Shown piece by piece: positions 15,764 to 24,076 of a stretch of 64,000 nucleotides of DNA; the stretch's first letter is position 1, and the number at the start of each line of letters is the position of its first letter. The stretch is from positions 248,001 through 312,000 of the forward strand of contig NZ_VWWP01000007.1 of NCBI RefSeq assembly GCF_011752975.1, written 5' to 3'. Source of the DNA: Chryseobacterium sp. Tr-659. GTDB lineage: Bacteria > Bacteroidota > Bacteroidia > Flavobacteriales > Weeksellaceae. The notes beneath the pieces are model-generated. The model was not told the origin of the DNA and did no database searches. It was given only the letters and a program-made list of their open reading frames with translations. A program made the translations under genes and the position numbers.

Positions 15764-17050
15764 TTAGAATAACTCTTTTCTGATAATGTTCTGACTTCTT
15801 TCAGGACCTACAGAAACCAAGTATACGTTAATTCCTAAATATTTCTCGATAAACTCGATGTATTTCTGAGCATTGTCAGGAAGTTCATCGTAGCTTCTTG
15901 CTTTTGTAATATCTTCACTCCAACCTGGTAAATCCTGGTAGATTGGTTCGTAATTGTATAATTTTTCTGTTGAAGAAGTGAAATAATCGATGATTTTCCC
16001 ATCTTCAGTTTTATAATGCGTAACAACTTTCAGGTTTTCAATGCCTGTAAGAACATCTAATTTTGTAATAACCAGATTATTGATCCCATTAATCATACAA
16101 GCATGCTTCAAAGACACAAGATCTAACCATCCTGTTCTTCTCGGTCTGCCTGTTGTAGCGCCGAATTCACCACCGATTTGTCTGATGCTTTCTCCTAGTT
16201 CATTATCTAATTCAGAAGGGAAAGGTCCGTTTCCAACTCTTGTACAGTAAGCTTTTGCTACACCAATTAAGTTCTGAAGTGAAGTTGGCGGAACCCCTGC
16301 TCCTGAACAAACTCCTCCTGTAGATGGAGAAGATGAAGTTACATATGGATACGTTCCGAAGTCGATATCAAGCATTAACGCCTGTGCTCCCTCAAATAAA
16401 ACGTTTTTACCGTCTCTGATTGCTTCATTCAGCTCTAATTCAGTATCAACGATTCTGTCCTGAAGCTGTTTTCCGATTTCTAAATATTCGTTGTAGATTT
16501 CTTCAACGTCTAATGTTGGCTTTCCGTAATATTTTTCAAAAAGAGAATTTTTAACTTTTAAGTTCTTCTCAATTTTATCTCTTAAAATTTCAGGGTTTAA
16601 AAGATCTACCATTCTGATCCCTACTCTTGCTATTTTATCTTCATAACAAGGTCCGATTCCTTTTTTGGTAGTTCCGATCTGAGTTCCTCCGTGTTCCTCT
16701 TCACGGTAAGTATCCAAAAGGATGTGGTAAGGCATGATAACATGCGCTCTTCTGCTGATAAAGATATGATCTGTTCTCAAGCCTTTGCTCTCGATCTGAC
16801 CAACTTCTTTAATAAAAGACTTAGGGTTTACCACTACTCCGTTCGCAATGATACATTTCCCTTTGCATTGAAGAACTCCTGAAGGAAGAAGGTGTAGAAC
16901 GAATTTTTCATCTCCTACATAAACCGTGTGACCAGCGTTGTCTCCACCCTGGAAACGCACTACATAGTCTGATTTTGCTGATAAAACATCCGTTATTTTT
17001 CCTTTGCCTTCATCTCCGTACTGAAGACCTACAACTACATAAGTTGACAT
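15764..17050 (-). CDS. purA: Adenylosuccinate synthase
   Basis: A 428-residue PurA, which joins IMP and aspartate using GTP in the first committed step of AMP synthesis. The phosphate-binding loop is GLQYGDEGKGK at residues 8-18, followed by the GDNAGHTVY motif. The GTP/IMP region TSSSPSTGG and the late ATTGRPRRTGWLDL motif are intact. Length and start (MSTYVVVGLQYG) are normal. A two-box promoter lies directly upstream and a strong terminator follows, so it appears monocistronic. Confidence 0.97.
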   Translation of the reverse strand: MSTYVVVGLQYGDEGKGKITDVLSAKSDYVVRFQGGDNAGHTVYVGDEKFVLHLLPSGVLQCKGKCIIANGVVVNPKSFIKEVGQIESKGLRTDHIFISRRAHVIMPYHILLDTYREEEHGGTQIGTTKKGIGPCYEDKIARVGIRMVDLLNPEILRDKIEKNLKVKNSLFEKYYGKPTLDVEEIYNEYLEIGKQLQDRIVDTELELNEAIRDGKNVLFEGAQALMLDIDFGTYPYVTSSSPSTGGVCSGAGVPPTSLQNLIGVAKAYCTRVGNGPFPSELDNELGESIRQIGGEFGATTGRPRRTGWLDLVSLKHACMINGINNLVITKLDVLTGIENLKVVTHYKTEDGKIIDYFTSSTEKLYNYEPIYQDLPGWSEDITKARSYDELPDNAQKYIEFIEKYLGINVYLVSVGPERSQNIIRKELF

Positions 17051-17076
17051 ATTTTACTTTTGTTTTTAGATTCGTG

Positions 17077-17108
17077 CAAAATTACTTTTAAAAAAAATGA
17101 CGACCAAA
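17077..17108 (-). promoter_or_regulatory. Promoter of purA with both -33 and -7 boxes
   Basis: Minus strand: TTTG at 17108-17105, 20 bases, then TAATTTTG at 17084-17077. This is the full Bacteroidetes sigma-ABfr-type promoter pattern. The predicted leader is about 20 bases. Confidence 0.7.
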
Positions 17109-17229
17109 TTCTAGAGGATATTTATTTTGGGTCGGGGTAAAATCATGAGGTTGAATGCCACTCTATTTACTCCGTCTTTACTTTCATACCTTGCTAAAAT
17201 AACCTATTTTTACCATAAAAACATTTAAA

Positions 17230-17820
17230 ATGAAATTTAAAACTCTGATTCTATTTCTTATTCTTCCTCTATCATTTTTAAAAGCTCAAAATAAAAATAA
17301 GATCAATGATTATTTAAATATACCAGGCCCAATACATTTGAATCAGAAAGAATATAATCTTGTTTGGAGTTCTCATCCTAATGAAAATTATTTCAAACAA
17401 GAATATTTGAGTTCAAAGGAAGATATCAATAAATACAACAGTATGGTTTTAATTGACTTTGTAAAAGGTGATTTCAGCCTTAAAGAAATTGTTGATCAAA
17501 AAGTGGCAGAGCTTCAGGAAATGAAAAAGGTGAATCCGGTTGTTAATTATCAGATTCTTGAAAAAAATGGAGAATACATTTTAGATTTTCTTATCAGTAA
17601 AAATTCAAAAGACGGCGAAGAAATATTAATGGCGGAAAGAAATATTTACCGTTATAAACTTATTAATAAGAACCAAAGTAAAGGTGTTCTTCTTTTTGCA
17701 ATTAGCGAAAGAGGGTATCCTGAAAATATGGATTCTTTTTTTAATAATTTAAAAGCTAATACTTCTAAATTAATTGAAATGGTTGGAAATTATAAACTTC
17801 CTGATATTGAAATAAAATAA
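17230..17820 (+). CDS. Hypothetical exported protein
   Basis: A 196-residue protein I do not recognise. It begins with a clear signal peptide (MKFKTLILFLILPLSFLKAQ) and a predicted cleavage after residue 20. The mature part is charged and mixed alpha/beta, with the stretch SKDGEEILMAERNIYRYKL and no cysteines, consistent with a soluble periplasmic domain. It ends 9 bases before the alpha/beta hydrolase gene, so the two are probably cotranscribed. It is the first rightward gene after the strand switch. Confidence 0.75.
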   Translation: MKFKTLILFLILPLSFLKAQNKNKINDYLNIPGPIHLNQKEYNLVWSSHPNENYFKQEYLSSKEDINKYNSMVLIDFVKGDFSLKEIVDQKVAELQEMKKVNPVVNYQILEKNGEYILDFLISKNSKDGEEILMAERNIYRYKLINKNQSKGVLLFAISERGYPENMDSFFNNLKANTSKLIEMVGNYKLPDIEIK

Positions 17821-17829
17821 TAACTCGTT

Positions 17830-18756
17830 ATGATCTTATCCAAAAAATCAGACTATTTAACCTCAAACATCAACAGTAAATCTAAGCTCTTCTACACCCT
17901 GTTCTCTCCGGAAACGGCAAAAGCCACACTGCTTATAGTTCACGGCATGCAGGAACACAGCGGCAGATATGCTGAGATTGCTGAATATTTTGCCAATCAT
18001 GGAATTGCGGTATTGACCTATGATCATCTGGGACATGGAAAATCTGTGAAAGATAAAAAAGAGATAGGTTTCTTTCAACTCGACAAACCGAATGAAAGGC
18101 TTGTTGCCGATGCTGAAATGATGGCTGATCATCTTGCAGAGCAATATCCTGATGTTCCGCATTTTATTCTTGGGCATTCTATGGGATCTTTTGTAACACG
18201 CTGCCTTCTTCAGAGAGCAAGCGGTAAATTTTCGGGAGCTGTTATTACAGGAACAGGAGGACCTTTGCCCGGAATTGATCTGTTAAGAGGATATTTATCT
18301 TTAGCAACTGCCATTGCACCCTATCACCGGACTTTTCTGAATTCCGTTTTCACCAGCGTAAATAACAAACATTTTAAGAAAGATAAAGATTTTAGTGATA
18401 CCAGCTGGCTAAGTATCAATCCTGAAAACCGAAAAGCATTTGAAAAGGATGAACTTTGTGGAATTCCGTTTACCCATAATGCATTTTATACTTTATTTAC
18501 GATCTATAAAAAAGCTACAGCAAGAAACTGGGCTGCATCCATTCCCAAATCATTTCCTTTTCTGTTTGTGAGCGGACAGAATGATCCGATCGGGGATTTT
18601 GGAAAAGGAGTTATGAAAACAATAAATAACTTAAAAGCTGATGGATTCAATGATGTGAGCTTCAGTATTTATAGGGACATGCGTCACGAGATCTTGAACG
18701 AAGAAATACGGGAAGAGGTATTGAAGGGAATCTATAATTGGATCTTAGAATATTAA
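17830..18756 (+). CDS. Alpha/beta hydrolase, monoacylglycerol-lipase-like
   Basis: A 308-residue serine hydrolase of the PldB/monoglyceride lipase type. The oxyanion motif is VHGMQEHSGRYAEIA at about residue 38. The nucleophile elbow is LGHSMGSF, and the acid and base are suggested by GQNDPIG and DMRHEILNE near the C-terminus. No signal peptide, so it is probably cytoplasmic. It likely hydrolyses a lysophospholipid or monoacylglycerol; the substrate is inferred from family only. It follows the exported hypothetical gene closely and precedes the P-loop kinase gene by about 50 bases. Confidence 0.88.
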   Translation: MILSKKSDYLTSNINSKSKLFYTLFSPETAKATLLIVHGMQEHSGRYAEIAEYFANHGIAVLTYDHLGHGKSVKDKKEIGFFQLDKPNERLVADAEMMADHLAEQYPDVPHFILGHSMGSFVTRCLLQRASGKFSGAVITGTGGPLPGIDLLRGYLSLATAIAPYHRTFLNSVFTSVNNKHFKKDKDFSDTSWLSINPENRKAFEKDELCGIPFTHNAFYTLFTIYKKATARNWAASIPKSFPFLFVSGQNDPIGDFGKGVMKTINNLKADGFNDVSFSIYRDMRHEILNEEIREEVLKGIYNWILEY

Positions 18757-18805
18757 GAGCTCTCGCAGATCATACAGATTTCGCGGATATATAAATGTAA
18801 AGATT

Positions 18806-19351
18806 ATGAGAATTCATATTTTCGGGGCATCCGGTTCCGGAGTGACTACACTAGGAAAAGCATTATCTGAACAACTCAATATTGAATACTTTGACAGTGA
18901 TGATTTTTTCTGGCTTAAAACAGAAATTCCTTTTACTGAAAAGCAGGATCCTGAAATCAGAAATAAAAAAGCTTCTGATATTCTTCACCATACCTGCAGC
19001 TGGATTTTCGGAGGTTCCATTATCCATTGGGGAGAGAATATCTTCCCGCCGTTTGATCTTATTGTTTTTATTTATCTGCCTCCGGAAATAAGGTTGGAAA
19101 GGCTGAGAAAAAGGGAATACGAAAGATATGGAGACATGATCATCATCAATAAGGAAAGGGCAAAAAAGTTTGAGGAGTTTATGGAGTGGGCAAAGGACTA
19201 TGATTATGATACAGGTATTGCCAACAGAACTTTAAATGCCCACCGTCAATGGATTTCCCACATAAATGCTCCCTTCATTGAACTATCCGGGGAGAGTGAG
19301 CTCAACCAGAAAATTGAAATTATCCTGAATACAATCAAACAGACAAAATAA
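18806..19351 (+). CDS. P-loop kinase-like protein (adenylate-kinase / topology-modulation type)
   Basis: A 181-residue P-loop NTPase. Walker A is FGASGSGVTTLGKAL at residues 5-19, followed by YFDSDDFFW, which is the DDFFW-type motif of the small adenylate-kinase-like or FlaR/topology-modulation proteins. A lid-like LRKREYERYG occurs near residue 105. The substrate is unknown; kinase activity on a nucleotide or small molecule is likely. It lies behind the hydrolase gene on the same strand. Confidence 0.75.
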   Translation: MRIHIFGASGSGVTTLGKALSEQLNIEYFDSDDFFWLKTEIPFTEKQDPEIRNKKASDILHHTCSWIFGGSIIHWGENIFPPFDLIVFIYLPPEIRLERLRKREYERYGDMIIINKERAKKFEEFMEWAKDYDYDTGIANRTLNAHRQWISHINAPFIELSGESELNQKIEIILNTIKQTK

Positions 19352-19443
19352 AATCCGGAATAATATATTTTAGATTATCCCGCTTTCCATTACGGCTCTG
19401 AACTTAGCCATCTATCCAATTTTATATCTATTCATTATTTTTA

Positions 19444-19451
19444 TAAATTTG
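19444..19451 (+). promoter_or_regulatory. -7 promoter box for the WYL regulator
   Basis: TAAATTTG matches TAnnTTTG and lies 18 bases before the ATG at 19470, giving a leader of about 12 bases. No clear -33 box. Confidence 0.5.
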
Positions 19452-19469
19452 AGCCTTATGTCTTAAAGA

Positions 19470-20150
19470 ATGAACAGGATCGACAGGCTTATTTCTGTAC
19501 TCACCACTTTACAATCCAAAAAGTTTGTAACTGCCGATTATATTGCTGAAAAGTATGAAATTAGCATCAGAACGGTGTATAGAGATATTAAAGCTTTAGG
19601 AGAAATTGGTGTTCCTATTGATTATGAACAACAAAAAGGGTATACTGTTTTACAGGGATTTTTTCTTCCCCCGATTTTGTTGACCAGAGATGAAGCCAAT
19701 GCCCTGATCATGATTTCCAGGCTTTCGGAACGTTATACGGATAAGACCATTCAGAAAAATGTTTCTAATGCAATTGATAAAATAAAATCGGTATTACGAC
19801 ATAGTGAAAAAGAGAAAGCAGATCTCCTTCAGGAGAAGATTGGAATCTATGTTTCTCCGGAAACAGATCACAGTAAAGACTATCTTACTATTATACAGAA
19901 CGCTATCGTTGACAAACAAATATTGAAGATCAATTACCTCAACAACCAGAATGAAGGAAGTGAGAGGGAAATTGAACCTATTGGCATGAGCTTTTACACC
20001 AATCAGTGGCATCTGATCGCCTGGTGCTGGAAGAGAAATGAATATCGGGATTTTAAAGTTTTACAAATTCAGGACTTGAAGAATACCGCTCAGTTATTCA
20101 AAAAAGAGGTACATTTTACTCTTGAGGAGTATATTAATTCTTTGAGATAG
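19470..20150 (+). CDS. WYL-domain transcriptional regulator (YafY/DeoR-like HTH)
   Basis: A 226-residue regulator. The N-terminal winged HTH is RIDRLISVLTTLQSKKFV, then ISIRTVYRDIKAL at about 30-45. A WYL ligand-sensing domain follows, with the motif region QWHLIAWCWKRNEYRDFKV near residue 170-190. WYL proteins respond to nucleotides, nucleic acids or small metabolites and often regulate nearby or defence genes. No target is obvious here: the next genes encode a zinc-ribbon and a HEAT protein and have their own promoter. Confidence 0.88.
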   Translation: MNRIDRLISVLTTLQSKKFVTADYIAEKYEISIRTVYRDIKALGEIGVPIDYEQQKGYTVLQGFFLPPILLTRDEANALIMISRLSERYTDKTIQKNVSNAIDKIKSVLRHSEKEKADLLQEKIGIYVSPETDHSKDYLTIIQNAIVDKQILKINYLNNQNEGSEREIEPIGMSFYTNQWHLIAWCWKRNEYRDFKVLQIQDLKNTAQLFKKEVHFTLEEYINSLR

Positions 20151-20411
20151 TTAAGCGGGAAGAAGGGAGCTGGAGGCTGGAAGCTTATTCTAAACAGAGG
20201 GTTTTCGAAGACCATCCTCATGACTATCTCTAAAATCGAATAACAGGTTATCAATCTATCCAAGCATCCTTTTTATCATTTTCTCAAGGATAGGAGCTTC
20301 TCTTTCTTGAAAATGGAAGATCCATCAACTCACCTTCCGACATCTGTAACTTCCCTCTTCCTGCTTCCTACTTCAAAACTTTTCTATTAAAAAAAACAGA
20401 CTGACATAAGG
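20151..20411. repeat. Intergenic stretch with degenerate GGAGGCTGGAAG-type element
   Basis: About 260 bases with no credible ORF. It starts with a purine-rich segment (GGAGCTGGAGGCTGGAAGCT) and ends with its pyrimidine-rich rough complement (CTTCCCTCTTCCTGCTTCC). This is the same layout as stretches near 28690-28775 and 54010-54060, so it looks like a decayed interspersed inverted-repeat element. Confidence 0.4.
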
Positions 20412-20436
20412 TTGACAGTGCCCTCATTTACCTTTG
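20412..20436 (+). promoter_or_regulatory. Promoter for the zinc-ribbon/HEAT pair
   Basis: TTGAC at 20412 and TACCTTTG at 20429-20436 form a -33/-7 pair, slightly closely spaced. The ATG of the zinc-ribbon gene is 22 bases further on, which supports the shorter start at 20458. Confidence 0.6.
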
Positions 20437-20457
20437 CTCCAAAATGTAATAAGAAAC

Positions 20458-20727
20458 ATGGAAAAAGTGTACAAAAACTGTCAGAGCTGCGGAATGCCTC
20501 TGAAAAAATCGCCCAACGGAGGCGGAACTAATACAGACGGAACAATTAGTAATCAATATTGCAGCTACTGTTATGAAAAAGGACAATTCAAGCAACCGGA
20601 TATTACCGCAAAAGAAATGCAGGAGTTTGTAAAACACAAAATGAAAGATATGGGATTTCCAGGTTTTCTGGCCGGCTTATTTTCAAAAGGAATTCCTAAA
20701 TTAGAACGCTGGAAAAATCAAAATTAA
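20458..20727 (+). CDS. Small zinc-ribbon protein
   Basis: An 89-residue protein of the putative zinc-ribbon domain family. The first cysteine pair is NCQSCGMPL and the second is QYCSYCYEKG, spaced as in a four-cysteine zinc site (CxxC...CxxC). The C-terminal half has FxxHKMKDMGFP, also typical of the family, whose function is unknown. An in-frame start 24 bases upstream falls within the transcription-start region, so the ATG at 20458 is used. It ends 5 bases before the HEAT protein gene. Confidence 0.8.
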   Translation: MEKVYKNCQSCGMPLKKSPNGGGTNTDGTISNQYCSYCYEKGQFKQPDITAKEMQEFVKHKMKDMGFPGFLAGLFSKGIPKLERWKNQN

Positions 20728-20732
20728 TTCCC

Positions 20733-21251
20733 ATGACAATAGAAGAACTTATAAAAGACAAGGCTGTAAAATCAAAAGAAAAAGTGGACATCATCAGCAA
20801 ATGGGTCATTGAGGCTTCTTTACCTGCCGATGAACTGATCGCTTTCGCTGAAAAATCAAAAGATCCGGTAAAAGCCACTTGTATAGAAGCCCTGGAATAT
20901 GCTACTAAACAAAATCCCGAGATTGCAGATGAAACCGTATTCTCATTTGTTATCAACACCCTTACCGAAAAAGCGCCAAGAATAAAATGGGAAAGTGCTA
21001 AAGTTATTGGCAATACAGCTCATTTATTTCCCGAAAAATTAGATGATGCTATCACCAATCTCATCCACAATACAGAACATGAAGGAACCGTGGTACGCTG
21101 GAGTGCGGCATTTGCATTGGGAGAAATTTTAAAATTGAAAACAAATCATAACACCACTCTACTTTCGGCTCTTGAAAATATTAGTGAGAAGGAAGAGAAA
21201 AACAGTATTAAGAAAATCTATCTTGATGCAATTAAGAAAACAAAGAAATAA
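20733..21251 (+). CDS. HEAT-repeat protein
   Basis: A 172-residue all-helical protein with several HEAT/armadillo-type repeats, for example DPVKATCIEALEYATK, APRIKWESAKVIGNTA and GTVVRWSAAFALGEILK. No signal peptide or TM segment is seen, so it is likely cytoplasmic and used for protein-protein contacts. It is cotranscribed with the zinc-ribbon gene 5 bases upstream. No partner can be named. A strong terminator follows. Confidence 0.78.
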   Translation: MTIEELIKDKAVKSKEKVDIISKWVIEASLPADELIAFAEKSKDPVKATCIEALEYATKQNPEIADETVFSFVINTLTEKAPRIKWESAKVIGNTAHLFPEKLDDAITNLIHNTEHEGTVVRWSAAFALGEILKLKTNHNTTLLSALENISEKEEKNSIKKIYLDAIKKTKK

Positions 21252-21271
21252 TCTTTTTTTATGAAAAGAAC

Positions 21272-21298
21272 AATCCCGGATAACATTTATCCGGGATT
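21272..21298 (+). terminator. Terminator after the HEAT gene
   Basis: Perfect 12-bp stem AATCCCGGATAA / TTATCCGGGATT with loop CAT, followed by TTCTTTT. It lies between convergent genes. Confidence 0.85.
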
Positions 21299-21305
21299 TT
21301 CTTTT

Positions 21306-21338
21306 ATAAGTTTCGGCTAAAGCCCGTCCCTATTGAAT
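21306..21338. repeat. GGCTAAAGCC repeat family, short copy A
   Basis: Contains TAAGTTTCGGCTAAAGCCCG followed by TCCCTATTGAAT. It looks like a fusion of the left and right arms of the longer copies near 45231 and 58149, with the middle deleted. Confidence 0.6.
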
Positions 21339-21394
21339 AGGTCTTTATACATACACCTCTGCGCAATCGATGGCATCAGTGAGAAATACAACCA

Positions 21395-22984
21395 TCAGTT
21401 CAGCATTACTTCTCTGTCAATTCCAATTTCTTCCAGAAAAACTTCATCATGAGAAATCACCAGAAGTGTTCCATGATAATCCTTAATGGAATGAGTAAGA
21501 ATTCCCACATTTTGAAGATCAAGATTATTGGTGGGTTCATCAAGAATGATCATATCGGGAGCTTTATTACTGATGGAAAGTCCGCATAACAACAATCGTA
21601 ACCGTTCTCCTCCACTCAGAACCGCACATTTTTTATCCCAGCTCTCTTTATTAAACAAAAATCTGGACAATAGTGTTTTCACTTCAGATTCCGGTAAAGC
21701 ACTGTCATTAAAGGTCTGAACAAATTCATCAATTGTCAAGTCATTTTTGATCAGAGAATATTCCTGGTCAATATAAATGCTGTTGAATCCGGATGCGTTG
21801 ATCGTTCCTTCTGAGGGTTCTATATTCCCTTGAAGAAGTTTGATTAATGTAGTTTTTCCGGAACCGTTTGAGCCTTTAACAGAAATTCTTTCTCCGCTTC
21901 GGATTTCAATATTCAGATTTTCCGACCACAAATTTCCCTTTCCATAACTGAAATTAACATCCTCTGCAGTGATTAGAATTTTTCCTGAATGCAGACCGGA
22001 ATCATTGAAATTAACCTTCATCTGATCGGAATTTTTCAGGGATGAACGTAAGTCTCTTAAATCTCCGGAAATCCCGCTGATCTTTTCTGCATGTACGCTT
22101 TTCAGCTTTGAAGTATTTTTTTCAGCATTATTCCGGAGCGTATTCATCATAATTCTGGCAACCCCCGATTTTTCCTGCTTCTGCTTTCCTTTTGCATCCA
22201 GTTTCTGTTTACGTTCCATTGTTTCACGTTCTTTTGCTTTTGCCTTTTTCAATGCTCTTTCTTTAGCATGAATATCATTATGTAAGGCCTCTTCCTCTAT
22301 TTCTTTTTGTTCTGCATAGAAATCATAATTCCCTCCATAAGTGGAAATTCCCTGGTTGCTTAATTCAAATATCGTATCCACAAGATTGAGTAAAGTGCGA
22401 TCATGACTTACAATAACAATGGTTGCATCTGTTTTACCAATAAGTTCATACAGTAATTTTCTTCCTTCACTATCAAGATGGTTGGTGGGTTCATCCAGAA
22501 TAATGATATCAGGCTGGCAGATTTGAATTCCCGCCAGAAAAACTTTAGTCTTCTGTCCTCCGCTTAAATCTTCAAGCCTCTGCGTTAATTCAAAATTATC
22601 CAGTTTCCAATATTGCAAGGCACTCTGACAACGTTCTTCAATATCCCAGTCGTCATTTAATGTTTCAAAATAGACTTCATCTATGTCTCCTTCTGTAATT
22701 CTTTGCAGGGCATACAGTTTCTGGTCTATTTTCAGACATTCTGCAATGGTTTGATGATTAAAGTTTCCGAATATCTGCGGAACATAAAACATATTACCAT
22801 GAATATTAATATTTCCGTGTAAAGGCTGTATTTCGCCTCCTATCATTCTCAGCAGGGTAGATTTTCCCATACCATTATTTCCCACCAATGCTGATTTGGT
22901 GTGTGATTGTATTGTTAAATTGATATGATTCAATAGTAGATCTCCTCCCGGAAACCCAAAGGATATATTTTGCAGTAAAATCAT
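21395..22984 (-). CDS. ABC-F family ATPase (ribosome-acting type)
   Basis: A 529-residue soluble protein with two ABC domains and no membrane segment, the ABC-F layout. Domain 1 has Walker A GNNGMGKST, signature LSGGQKTKV and Walker B IIILDEPTNHLD. Domain 2 has GSNGSGKTT, LSGGERLRL and MIILDEPTNNLD. The interdomain linker (about residues 215-320) is long and rich in Lys/Glu, as in translation-factor or antibiotic-resistance ABC-F proteins that reach into the ribosome. Sequence alone cannot separate a housekeeping from a resistance role. The leader contains a hairpin and an ATG-TAG mini-ORF. It faces the rightward genes on both sides. Confidence 0.9.
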   Translation of the reverse strand: MILLQNISFGFPGGDLLLNHINLTIQSHTKSALVGNNGMGKSTLLRMIGGEIQPLHGNINIHGNMFYVPQIFGNFNHQTIAECLKIDQKLYALQRITEGDIDEVYFETLNDDWDIEERCQSALQYWKLDNFELTQRLEDLSGGQKTKVFLAGIQICQPDIIILDEPTNHLDSEGRKLLYELIGKTDATIVIVSHDRTLLNLVDTIFELSNQGISTYGGNYDFYAEQKEIEEEALHNDIHAKERALKKAKAKERETMERKQKLDAKGKQKQEKSGVARIMMNTLRNNAEKNTSKLKSVHAEKISGISGDLRDLRSSLKNSDQMKVNFNDSGLHSGKILITAEDVNFSYGKGNLWSENLNIEIRSGERISVKGSNGSGKTTLIKLLQGNIEPSEGTINASGFNSIYIDQEYSLIKNDLTIDEFVQTFNDSALPESEVKTLLSRFLFNKESWDKKCAVLSGGERLRLLLCGLSISNKAPDMIILDEPTNNLDLQNVGILTHSIKDYHGTLLVISHDEVFLEEIGIDREVMLN

Positions 22985-23009
22985 GATTTCTTTCTTAATA
23001 GTAGTTAAA

Positions 23010-23028
23010 TACCAAAAAAAATTTGGTA
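23010..23028 (-). promoter_or_regulatory. Leader hairpin upstream of the ABC-F gene
   Basis: 7-bp stem TACCAAA / TTTGGTA around a five-base loop, 26 bases upstream of the ABC-F ATG. On the minus strand the stem is preceded and filled by T-rich sequence. It could be a weak attenuator or hide the ribosome-binding region. Function is inferred only. Confidence 0.35.
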
Positions 23029-23094
23029 ATTATTATGATGTCAAATCGAAAGAAATTATATCCTACATGTCTGGATGTTTAGGTTTTGAAAGAA

Positions 23095-23102
23095 CAAAGA
23101 TA
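23095..23102 (-). promoter_or_regulatory. -7 promoter box for the ABC-F gene
   Basis: Minus-strand TATCTTTG (TAnnTTTG). It gives a leader of about 100 bases, long for this genome, that includes the hairpin at 23010-23028. Confidence 0.5.
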
Positions 23103-23377
23103 GTTATTTTCAGAATATCTTAATGTTAAGATCAAAAAACCTCAGTGCGTTCTGGTTGATGATGGATGGATGGTATTTTTTTATCAGTATTTCAAACACC
23201 GGAATTTTCTTATGATTCATAAATTTCACTTTTTTAAAGCTATGGCTTCTTAAATCGTTAAAAAAATAAACTTATTCTGATTTAAACAGACTTCACTTTC
23301 CAATAAAATTCCCACTTTTTGCAATCATCAAACTTTCAAACTGATAAAAACAGGAAAGTATTTTAATCAAAAATCCG

Positions 23378-23385
23378 TAACTTTG
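23378..23385 (+). promoter_or_regulatory. -7 promoter box for hpt
   Basis: TAACTTTG matches TAnnTTTG and lies 18 bases before the ATG at 23404. The in-frame TTG at 23383 falls inside this box and so cannot be the start. Confidence 0.6.
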
Positions 23386-23403
23386 CCTCCTACTAAAAAT
23401 TTT

Positions 23404-23958
23404 ATGGAAAGCATTAGAGTTCACGACAAAAATTTCGTTCCTTATCTGGAGGATGCCGAAATTCAGGAAATTGTAAAAGAGACAGCGTTAAGAATTTATG
23501 AAGATTACAAGGATGAAGTTCCTGTTTTCATTGGCGTTTTAAATGGAGTAATCATGTTCTTCTCCGATCTTTTAAAATATTACCCGGGTGAATGCGAAAT
23601 TGCCTTCATTCAAATGAGTTCTTATGTAGGAACTGAATCTACGGGAATCGTTTATCAGAAAATGGAACTTACCAAAGATGTGAAAGACCGTCATATTATC
23701 CTTGTAGAAGATATTGTTGATACAGGAAACACCGTGGAAAGTCTTTTCAAATACTTTAAGGAAACCCAACGTCCTAAATCTGTAAAACTGGCAAGTTTCT
23801 TACTGAAGCCTGAGATTTACAAGAAAGATTTCAAGCTGGATTATATCGGAAAGGAAATTCCAAACAAGTTTGTTCTTGGATATGGACTGGATTATGATGA
23901 ATTGGGAAGAAACCTGCCTAATTTATACCAGTTGGAAGACGGACAAATCAACCATTAA
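23404..23958 (+). CDS. hpt: Hypoxanthine phosphoribosyltransferase
   Basis: A 184-residue type I phosphoribosyltransferase of the purine salvage pathway, which makes IMP or GMP from hypoxanthine or guanine and PRPP. The PRPP-binding loop is HIILVEDIVDTGNTV near residues 97-111. The FIGVLNGVIMFFSDLL flexible-loop region and the late YIGKEIPNKFVLGYGLDYDE purine-binding motif are typical. The ATG at 23404 is chosen because the upstream TTG is part of the promoter box. adk follows after about 120 bases. Confidence 0.93.
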   Translation: MESIRVHDKNFVPYLEDAEIQEIVKETALRIYEDYKDEVPVFIGVLNGVIMFFSDLLKYYPGECEIAFIQMSSYVGTESTGIVYQKMELTKDVKDRHIILVEDIVDTGNTVESLFKYFKETQRPKSVKLASFLLKPEIYKKDFKLDYIGKEIPNKFVLGYGLDYDELGRNLPNLYQLEDGQINH

Positions 23959-24076
23959 ACGCTGTTGGCTATTAGCTGATAGCTTTTAGCTTAAAAAGTA
24001 AAATAAAGAAATAAATTTAATAATAACTAAAAAAAGCTGAAAGCAAAATGCCATTTGCCAAAAGCGAATCAACATT

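Larger units (their letters stand above)
22985..23377. other. Divergent intergenic region between the ABC-F gene and hpt
   Basis: About 390 bases holding the ABC-F leader and promoter on the left and the hpt promoter on the right. The middle (23110-23340) shows no ORF or repeat that I can support. Confidence 0.6.

Noticed and set aside
22219-22230. parS-like TGTTTCACGTTC
   Set aside because: It matches only the first half of the parS palindrome and lies inside the ABC-F coding region.
23383-23403. TTG start for hpt
   Set aside because: The codon is part of the -7 promoter box, so it lies upstream of the transcript.
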